Source: Altererythrobacter sp. H2
GTDB taxonomy: Bacteria; Pseudomonadota; Alphaproteobacteria; Sphingomonadales; Sphingomonadaceae
Assembly: GCF_035319885.1 (NCBI RefSeq)
Contig: NZ_CP141285.1
Coordinates: 1-64,000 of the forward strand
Length of the DNA: 64,000 nucleotides
Direction of reading: 5' to 3'
Part shown: one piece after another, positions 34,836-41,172 of the stretch
How positions within the stretch are numbered: the first letter of the stretch is position 1
Layout: each line of letters starts with the position of its first letter
Notes under the pieces: model-generated
Seen by the model: only the letters and a program-made list of their open reading frames with translations
Databases searched by the model: none
Told to the model about the DNA's origin: nothing
Made by a program: the position numbers and the translations under genes

Positions 34836-35729
34836 ATGCCCACCGCACGCTCCCTTTCAGGCCGGTCGAGCGCCGAGCGCACGCAGCTTGAGCTGTTCCG
34901 CTCGGTCCCCGGCGACCTTGCGGCCCGCGACGCGCAGGACTTGATGGCCTGGCCGTTCTTCTCGCTCGGCAAGGCCCGCCGCACCGCGCCCATCGACTTC
35001 CGCATGGGCGCGACATGGATTTCGGTCGAGGCCGTCCCCGAGCATGGCATGGCGAATATTTGGGACGCCGACGTGCTGATCTGGGCGGCGAGCCAGCTCA
35101 TCGAGGCGCGTGACGCCGGACGGCCGACCTCGCGCCTGATGGTGACGACGCCGCACGAGATACTGGCGTTCACCCGGCGCGGCACCGGCAAGGCGAGCTA
35201 CGAGCGGCTGAAGGCCGCGCTCGACCGCCTGCAATCCACCACCGTCGCCACTTCGATCCGGCAGCGGCACCAGCGCCGCCGCCACCGGTTCTCATGGATC
35301 AACGAATGGCGGGAACTGGCGGACGGCAACGGCCGTTCGCTCGGCATCGAGCTGATCCTGCCCGATTGGTTCTATGCCGGCGTGCTCGACCGCGCGCTCG
35401 TGCTGACCATTGACCGCGCCTATTTCGACCTGACCGGCGGCCTCGAACGCTGGCTCTACCGCATCGTGCGCAAGCATGGCGGCCGCCAGCAGGGCGGCTG
35501 GAGCTTTGACGTTCCGCATCTCTATCTCAAATCCGGCGTGCTCTCGCCGCTGCGCCGGTTCGCGTTCGAGCTGCGCGCCATCGTCGCGCGCCAACCGCTC
35601 CCCGGTTACGTCCTCACGCTCGAACATGCGCTCGGCCGCGACCGGCTGAACTTCACCCCCATCCCCGTCGATCCGTTCGACGCCGCCATGCGCCGCGTCG
35701 GCCTCAAGCCTGTGGAGAACTGGCCATGA
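34836..35729 (+). CDS. repA: Replication initiator protein RepA (ICE type)
   Basis: 297 residues, recognised as the RepA family (DUF2201-type replication initiator A) of alphaproteobacterial ICEs and plasmids: WPFFSLGKARRTAPIDFRMG, VLIWAASQLIEARDAG, TPHEILAFTRRGTGKASYER, ERWLYRIVRKHGG. It starts 6 nt after the AlpA-type gene. Three 18-bp iterons begin 3 bp past its stop, the usual target of such initiators. It implies the element replicates after excision, inferred from family knowledge. Confidence 0.85.
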   Translation: MPTARSLSGRSSAERTQLELFRSVPGDLAARDAQDLMAWPFFSLGKARRTAPIDFRMGATWISVEAVPEHGMANIWDADVLIWAASQLIEARDAGRPTSRLMVTTPHEILAFTRRGTGKASYERLKAALDRLQSTTVATSIRQRHQRRRHRFSWINEWRELADGNGRSLGIELILPDWFYAGVLDRALVLTIDRAYFDLTGGLERWLYRIVRKHGGRQQGGWSFDVPHLYLKSGVLSPLRRFAFELRAIVARQPLPGYVLTLEHALGRDRLNFTPIPVDPFDAAMRRVGLKPVENWP

Positions 35730-35731
35730 GG

Positions 35732-35796
35732 TTCGGACTATCGGGAACGGACGGATTCGGACGATCGGGAACGCGAGACTCGGACTTTCGGGAACG
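35732..35796. repeat. Three 18-bp iterons, probable replication origin
   Basis: TTCGGACTATCGGGAACG (35732-35749), TTCGGACGATCGGGAACG (35756-35773) and CTCGGACTTTCGGGAACG (35779-35796). Starts are 24 and 23 bp apart. The copies agree at 15 of 18 positions. They lie directly after repA, where the ICE origin of replication would be expected. Confidence 0.75.
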
Positions 35797-35861
35797 CGCG
35801 ATGCTCGCAAACCCGCAGAAATCCTCGCGGAATCGGTCCCCTTCTAACGGTGCTAATAGAA

Positions 35862-35880
35862 AAGAATCCTTCGGATTCTT
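35862..35880. promoter_or_regulatory. Hairpin in AT-richer tract after iterons
   Basis: AAGAATCC-TTC-GGATTCTT, an 8-bp stem, with CTAACGG on both sides (about 35844-35850 and 35882-35888) and GTTAGC nearby on the other strand. It lies between the iterons and the DUF2840 gene. Either an origin element or a terminator remnant. The usual parA gene of this position is missing. Confidence 0.45.
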
Positions 35881-36000
35881 GCTAACGGCGCACGCGGCTG
35901 TGAACAGCACGGCCATGTTAGCAGGCTCGGCGCACGGTCGGCGGACAAGCCGCCGGCCTCGGCTCGCGCCCATAGCGATCCCCATCCCCGGAGACCTCCC

Positions 36001-36522
36001 ATGATCGACGACCGGCCCCCCGCCGTGCGCGGCGGCGGCGCGTTCAGCGCGCTCGCCCGCGACGGTCTCACCCATGTCGAACTGACCTGGATCGAGAAGA
36101 AGCTGGAACATTGGATACGCTTCGGCCGGATCGCCCATGACCGCATCCTGACGCGCCGAACCCGCGTCGTCGGCTTCCGTCCGGGCGCCGTCTTCGCGTT
36201 CGTGCGCTGGGCGGCCAACGACTTCGGCACGATCGTCTCGCGCATCGACGTGGTGCGCGCGGTCGCGGCCAACGAGCCCTATGCGACGCTGCCGTTCGTG
36301 CGGCCAGGCGGCGACATCCTGCTCAAGATCGAGGGCTGGCCCAAGGTCCAGCAGGTGCTCGCCGCAATCGACGCGGTTGAGGCGGCCGGCGTCGATCCCT
36401 GCGACGCGGCGGCCGACCATTGGCGGCACGTCCACAATCGCATCGCAGCCGGCCATCAGCCGCGCCTCTACACGATCGCACGCCATTGCGCCTGGCTCAA
36501 GCGCCGGGAGATCGAAGGATGA
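36001..36522 (+). CDS. DUF2840 family protein
   Basis: 173 residues starting MIDDRPPAVRGGGAFSAL. Segments HVELTWIEKKLEHWIRFG, VFAFVRWAANDFGT and SRIDVVRAV fit DUF2840, a family confined to ICE and plasmid transfer regions and of unknown function. It overlaps traF by 4 nt. In related elements it follows repA and parA; no parA is present here. Confidence 0.83.
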   Translation: MIDDRPPAVRGGGAFSALARDGLTHVELTWIEKKLEHWIRFGRIAHDRILTRRTRVVGFRPGAVFAFVRWAANDFGTIVSRIDVVRAVAANEPYATLPFVRPGGDILLKIEGWPKVQQVLAAIDAVEAAGVDPCDAAADHWRHVHNRIAAGHQPRLYTIARHCAWLKRREIEG

Positions 36523-37097
36523 AGCGCCTCCGCACTGTCATGGCGACGGCCATCGCCGCGTCCGCCTTCGCCGCGGCCTTCGTCGCCGTCGCCGTCGCCG
36601 ATCCGCTCCCGCGCGTCATCTGGAACGCCAGCGCCAGCGCGCCGATCGGGCTCTACCGCATCCATCCCGACCGCGACCCGCCCACCGGCGCGCTGGTCGC
36701 CATGGCGCCGCCCGAGCAACTTTCCCGCTGGCTGGCGGCGCGCGGCTATCTGCCCGAGGGCGTGCCGCTCCTGAAGCATGTCGCGGCGAAGGCCGGGCAG
36801 CGCGTGTGCAGGAACGGCGATGCCGTGAGCGTCGATGCCCGGCGCGTCGCCATCGCCCGCGCGCGTGACGGCCAGGGCCGTCCGCTGCCGGTCTGGCAGG
36901 GATGCCGCACCCTGCGGCCGGACGAGCTGCTGCTGCTCAATCCCGCTCATCCCGACAGTCTGGACGGCCGCTATTTCGGCCCGCTGCCGGCCTCCGCCGT
37001 CATCGGACGCGCCACGCCGCTCTGGCTGCGCGCGCCGTCCCCAACACCTTCCACCCCCGAAGCCAAGGAGATCGGCCATGCAAGTGAATATCTTTGA
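36519..37097 (+). CDS. traF: TraF, conjugal-transfer signal peptidase (S26)
   Basis: 192 residues with an N-terminal membrane segment (TAIAASAFAAAFVAVAVA). The catalytic Ser lies in SASAPIGLYRI (about 38-48) and the catalytic Lys in LLKHVAAKAGQ (about 85), as in S26 signal peptidases. In RP4 TraF processes and cyclises the TrbC pilin; a TrbC is encoded in this element. DUF2840 overlaps its start, DUF736 its end. Confidence 0.88.
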   Translation: MKRLRTVMATAIAASAFAAAFVAVAVADPLPRVIWNASASAPIGLYRIHPDRDPPTGALVAMAPPEQLSRWLAARGYLPEGVPLLKHVAAKAGQRVCRNGDAVSVDARRVAIARARDGQGRPLPVWQGCRTLRPDELLLLNPAHPDSLDGRYFGPLPASAVIGRATPLWLRAPSPTPSTPEAKEIGHASEYL

Positions 37098-37410
37098 ATC
37101 CACCACCAACGGCTATGCCGGCCGCGCCCGCTATTTCGGCATCAACGAACAAATCGTGCTGGTCACGCTCGATCCGAGCGACGCCGAAAACGCGCCCGAT
37201 TACCGCGTCCACCTCGACGACGAGGACGGCCCCGAAGTCGGGGGCGCGTGGAAACGGGTCGGCGAGCGCGCCGGTGACTACATTGCGCTGGAGATCGACA
37301 GCCCGCTTTTCCCGGCGGCGTTCCGGCCGGTGCTGTTCCGCGCCGATGATGATGGGCGGACGTTCCGGCTGTCGTGGAAACGCCCCCGGCCGCGCGACGA
37401 TCGGAGCTGA
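37078..37410 (+). CDS. DUF736 family protein (second copy)
   Basis: 110 residues starting MQVNIFESTTNGYAGRARYF. It belongs to the same family as the 30448-30747 gene (shared pattern: NGY.G..R.FG, DYRVH.DD). It overlaps the end of traF by 20 nt in another frame and is followed closely by the lytic transglycosylase gene, so it belongs to the transfer operon. Function unknown. Confidence 0.85.
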   Translation: MQVNIFESTTNGYAGRARYFGINEQIVLVTLDPSDAENAPDYRVHLDDEDGPEVGGAWKRVGERAGDYIALEIDSPLFPAAFRPVLFRADDDGRTFRLSWKRPRPRDDRS

Positions 37411-37413
37411 TCG

Positions 37414-38316
37414 GTGCCGTCCCCGATCATCCCTCTGCTCGCGGAAAGGCCGTCTCATCCCTCCGTCCCGCTCGGTCGCAGGCCGGCCGGCGCGCGCAGC
37501 GAAGGTCAAGGGCGGCCCCCGGCCGGCGCATCGCGCGCACCCTTTACCGGAGCGAGCACGCTGGCAGGCTGGCGGCGGAGCGGGGGCGGGTCGGCCGCCA
37601 TGCTCGCGGTCCTGCTGCTGCTTGCGCCGGGCGCTGCGCCCGTTGCCGCGCTGGCGCAGGACACGCCGCCGGAGCGATTGACCGCACGCCATTCCTATGC
37701 GGACCATGTAGCGGACGCGGCCCGGCGCTTCGGCATCCCCGAACGCTGGATATGGGCCGTAATGCGCGTCGAGAGCAACGGCGATGTCCGCGCCGTCTCG
37801 GAGGCCGGGGCGATGGGCCTCATGCAGATCATGCCCGGCACCTGGGCGGGCCTGCGCACGCGCCATCGCCTCGGCTCCGATCCGTTCGATCCGCGCGACA
37901 ACATCTTGGCGGGCGCGGCCTATCTGCGCGAGATGCACGACCGCTACGGCAACGTGACGGCGATGCTGGCGGCCTACAATGCCGGGCCGGGCCGCTACGA
38001 CGAACATCTGTCGCGCGGCCGTCCGCTGCCCACCGAGACGCGCGCCTATCTCGCAAAGCTGGCGTCGATCAGGGGCGGTTCGGACGACAGCCAGCTTGCC
38101 GCCGCACCGCCGTCCGATCCCTTCGCATGGCGTCGCGCGGCGCTGTTCGCGGTGCGGCCGGGGGCGCTTTCGACCGCGCAACCGTCCGCCGATCGCACGG
38201 CGTCCGACGCGCAGCCGGAGCGGCCGACCGACGACCGCTCCGGGCTTTTCATGGCCGATGCTGCTCCACCTTCCAACGGCCTGTTCGTCCCGCTTTCCGG
38301 CCGCTCCCCGCCATGA
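37414..38316 (+). CDS. Lytic transglycosylase, conjugal type (TrbN/VirB1-like)
   Basis: 300 residues starting GTG, with a long polar N-terminus, a membrane or signal segment (AAMLAVLLLLAPGAAPV, about 62-80), and a transglycosylase SLT domain: catalytic Glu in MRVESNGDVRAVSEAGAMG (about 120), then GLMQIMPGTW and YLREMHDRYGNVTAMLAAYN. It should cut peptidoglycan to let the secretion apparatus cross the wall. The C-terminal tail is Ala/Pro-rich. Confidence 0.87.
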   Translation: MPSPIIPLLAERPSHPSVPLGRRPAGARSEGQGRPPAGASRAPFTGASTLAGWRRSGGGSAAMLAVLLLLAPGAAPVAALAQDTPPERLTARHSYADHVADAARRFGIPERWIWAVMRVESNGDVRAVSEAGAMGLMQIMPGTWAGLRTRHRLGSDPFDPRDNILAGAAYLREMHDRYGNVTAMLAAYNAGPGRYDEHLSRGRPLPTETRAYLAKLASIRGGSDDSQLAAAPPSDPFAWRRAALFAVRPGALSTAQPSADRTASDAQPERPTDDRSGLFMADAAPPSNGLFVPLSGRSPP

Positions 38317-38422
38317 GCGGCTCCCGCGCGCTCTGGCGGGTTTCGGCGCACGCTTTCGCAGCGCCGGAAGGGAGCAGGGCTGACTTTCTGAAGGGGGAAG
38401 CTGGAGGGCAAGATAAAGGGCG

Positions 38423-38562
38423 GCAATGTGCGGAGCCCCTGCGCCTCGGTTGTGGCCTTGATTCTCAAGGCTTTTGGTCATTGCTGCGCAATGTGCGCGG
38501 AAACCGCGCAATGTGCGGCGAGAGCCGAAAACCAGCAGACAGCAGGGTTTGCCGCACATTGC
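38423..38562. repeat. Four CGCAATGTGCG dyad sites upstream of the relaxase
   Basis: GCAATGTGCGG at 38423-38433, GCAATGTGCGC at 38488-38498, GCAATGTGCGG at 38508-38518, and the inverted CCGCACATTGC at 38552-38562. The second to fourth include the dyad CGCA-ATG-TGCG; the second extends to GCGCA-ATG-TGCGC. The two middle copies start 20 bp apart. The region is 14-150 bp from the relaxase ATG, where oriT and the relaxase promoter would be expected. No nick site was identified. Confidence 0.6.
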
Positions 38563-38575
38563 GGCGTTCCGCGTC

Positions 38576-40306
38576 ATGAGCCGTGACGATGATTTCCGTG
38601 TCCGGCCAGGGCGTATCCGCTCGCGGGGAAGCCAGCGCGCGCTCCCGATCATTGCCCAGGCGCTTGCCGCCGCCCAGCGTGCGGGCGGTCATGTTTCGCG
38701 CCGTGGCCGCATCGTCGCGCCGGGGCGCTCGACCTTCGGGCGGGGCCGCGTGGCGAGCGTGCGCGCCACCCACCGGCTCGGCCACCGATCGCGCCAGGTC
38801 GTCGTCAAGGCGCGCGTGGTCCGGCATGGCGGCCGCGCCTCGCTCGCCGCCCATCTCAACTATCTGCAACGCGATGGCGTCACCCGCGACGGCGAGCGGG
38901 GCGTGCTGTTCGGCGCCGAGGCGGACGGCCTCGACCGCAACGAGTTTGCGGCGCGCTGTGAGGACGACCGCCATCATTTTCGCTTCATCGTCTCGCCCGA
39001 GGACGCCGAGCAGATGCGCGACCTCAAGGGCTTCACCCGCGAACTGATGACGCGAATGGAAAAGGATCTCGGCACCCGCCTGGACTGGCGCGCGGTCGAG
39101 CACTGGAACACCGACAACCCCCATGTCCACATCATCGTGCGGGGCGTCGCCGAGGACGGGCAGAACCTCGTTATTTCGCGCGACTATATCCGCGAAGGGA
39201 TGCGGGCGACTGCGCGCGAGATAGTCACCCAGGAACTCGGCCTGCGCACCGACCTTGAAATCCGGCAGTCGCTGGAGCGGCAGGTCGAGGCCGAACGCTG
39301 GACCGAGATCGACCGCGACCTTTCCCGCGCCATGCAGCGCGACGGGCTGATCGACATGGCGCCTGAGCCCGGCGTGCGGCCGGATGGCGACCATGTGCTG
39401 AGGATGGGGCGGCTGCGCAAGCTGGAGCGCCTCGGCCTCGCCAGCGAGATCGCGCCCGGCAAGTGGACGCTGGCTGGCGGCGCCCAGGCGGCGCTGCGGG
39501 AGCTGGGCGAGCGCGGCGACATCATCAAGCGGATGCACAAGGCGATGAGCGACCGCGGCATCGACCGGGGCGCCGGCAGCTATGTCCTCGACGCCGATCC
39601 GGCCCAGCCCGTTATCGGCAGGCTGGTCGATCGCGGCTTGCATGACGAGCTGACCGGCAAAGCCTATGCGATCGTGGACGGCATCGACGGGCGCACCCAC
39701 CACATCCGCTTTTCCGACATCGAGGCGACCGGCGATTGCAAGCCGGGCGCGATCGTCGAGCTGCGCCATTTCGAGGACCGCAAGGGCCGGCAGCGGGTGG
39801 CGCTCGCCGTCCGGTCGGACGCGGACTTGTCCGCGCAGGTCCACGCGCCGGGCGCCACCTGGCTCGACCGCCGCAACCTGTCGAGCGACGGCCGCGACCT
39901 CGGCGGCGGCTTCGGGACCGAGGTGCGCGCCGCGATGGAGGCCCGCGCCGAGCATCTGGCCGATGAAGGGCTGGCGCGGCGGCAGGGCCAGCGCATCATC
40001 TTCGCACGCAACCTGCTCGACACGCTGCGGCGGCGCGAACTCGACGTGGCCACCAAGGACTTGTCGGCCGAAATTGGCCTGCCGCACGCGCCGTCCAAGG
40101 CCGGGGAATATGTCGCGGGCACGGCGCGACAGCGCGTCACGCTCGCCTCGGGCCGCTTCGCCATGATCGACAACGGGTTGAGCTTCCAGCTCGTGCCCTG
40201 GTCCCCGTCGCTCGACCGCCAGATCGGCAAACATATCTCGGGCGTCATGCGGACCAATGGCGGCGTCGATTGGTCATTTGGGAGAGGACGAGGGCTGGGG
40301 CTTTAG
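38576..40306 (+). CDS. Relaxase/mobilisation nuclease, DUF3363 type (RlxS-like)
   Basis: 576 residues. It begins MSRDDDFRVRPGRIRSRG and has a catalytic-His region HWNTDNPHVHIIVRG (about 172-186) like MOBP-type relaxases, then a long C-terminal region (SRDYIREGMRATAREIVTQE and further) of the DUF3363 type, seen in rhizobial and sphingomonad ICEs. It should nick oriT and pilot the strand. The ATG at 38576 is preferred; a longer frame upstream runs through the repeat sites. TraG follows after two cargo genes. Confidence 0.87.
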   Translation: MSRDDDFRVRPGRIRSRGSQRALPIIAQALAAAQRAGGHVSRRGRIVAPGRSTFGRGRVASVRATHRLGHRSRQVVVKARVVRHGGRASLAAHLNYLQRDGVTRDGERGVLFGAEADGLDRNEFAARCEDDRHHFRFIVSPEDAEQMRDLKGFTRELMTRMEKDLGTRLDWRAVEHWNTDNPHVHIIVRGVAEDGQNLVISRDYIREGMRATAREIVTQELGLRTDLEIRQSLERQVEAERWTEIDRDLSRAMQRDGLIDMAPEPGVRPDGDHVLRMGRLRKLERLGLASEIAPGKWTLAGGAQAALRELGERGDIIKRMHKAMSDRGIDRGAGSYVLDADPAQPVIGRLVDRGLHDELTGKAYAIVDGIDGRTHHIRFSDIEATGDCKPGAIVELRHFEDRKGRQRVALAVRSDADLSAQVHAPGATWLDRRNLSSDGRDLGGGFGTEVRAAMEARAEHLADEGLARRQGQRIIFARNLLDTLRRRELDVATKDLSAEIGLPHAPSKAGEYVAGTARQRVTLASGRFAMIDNGLSFQLVPWSPSLDRQIGKHISGVMRTNGGVDWSFGRGRGLGL

Positions 40307-40370
40307 TTGAAGGGATTGAGTAGCTAGCGGGCTGGCTAGCTCGGCAACTGGATTTTGCGAAAGCCGTCGA

Positions 40371-41027
40371 TCAAATAGCGCGCTCACCGACGATCGCATT
40401 GTAGGGTTCGACCCTAGCGGTCCCTGCCTCCCTGTCGAGAAACAGAAAATGACATTGAATGTCGTCGGTGTTCCGCTCGACATGGACGTGAAATCGGGAT
40501 TGTTGGTCAGCGAGAACGATCAGGTGGTCCATTAGCAGATTCCAGAATCTTTCTTTGAGGCGTGCTACTGCCAGCAGGTCAATGTCTTGGGCGTCCGTCA
40601 GGTATCGCTTCGCCGATCCACGATGCAAATGCGCCCCGGACAAGTTCCAGATTTCTTCGATATCCGCGCGCGTGATCGTATTGCCGTGCCCGTCGCCGTC
40701 GAAATGCCACCGGCCTTCGCCGACACGTTGCATGATAGAGGGCGTCGGAAAGAATGCGGGATACAGTGCTTCCAGCGCCCTGAAGATAGCGCCCGGCTCA
40801 TACCTGTCACGAAACGCTTTGTGCGTTTCGAAGTCGCCCTGCGCGGCCAGGCACGCGATCGCCAGACACTCGGCGGCGAGACGGAGCTGCAACTGGCAAA
40901 ACTCGTGTATAAGCAACGGTGCCATGTTGCCGGTCAACAGGTCGTCCACGCATCGAAGCCGCGCACGAATTTCGTCCACGGCTTTGAAGTAAAGAGCTGC
41001 CTTCTCCGGATTAGTTTGAGGATACAT
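40371..41027 (-). CDS. Hypothetical protein in the relaxase-traG cargo gap
   Basis: 218 residues starting MYPQTNPEKAALYFKAVDEI. Mostly helical, soluble, with a Cys/His-poor sequence and no motif I recognise; the second half ends EAGTARVEPYNAIVGERAI. It lies on the minus strand next to the PHP-SMC gene and divergent from it (145 bp between). Both interrupt the relaxase-traG neighbourhood, suggesting cargo. An upstream alternative start at 41066 is possible. Confidence 0.6.
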   Translation of the reverse strand: MYPQTNPEKAALYFKAVDEIRARLRCVDDLLTGNMAPLLIHEFCQLQLRLAAECLAIACLAAQGDFETHKAFRDRYEPGAIFRALEALYPAFFPTPSIMQRVGEGRWHFDGDGHGNTITRADIEEIWNLSGAHLHRGSAKRYLTDAQDIDLLAVARLKERFWNLLMDHLIVLADQQSRFHVHVERNTDDIQCHFLFLDREAGTARVEPYNAIVGERAI

Positions 41028-41172
41028 GCGACAAGAATGCCTGTGAGTCCGGGAGGGCGCAAGCACCGTCGCCTTACGGGGGCGCCGGGTGTCGACCGCA
41101 CCAACATGAAATAAAACACCGCGTTCTCATGTCGCTGGATTGTGATAGCCTCACCGAAGGGGGAGGCTCTCG

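Noticed and set aside
35726-36004. A 92-codon frame overlying the iterons
   Set aside because: It consists of the iteron repeats and the hairpin in translation and resembles no protein.
38465-40234. A 589-codon open frame on the minus strand opposite the relaxase
   Set aside because: The plus strand holds the relaxase with its catalytic motif. The minus frame is the usual antisense openness of very GC-rich genes.
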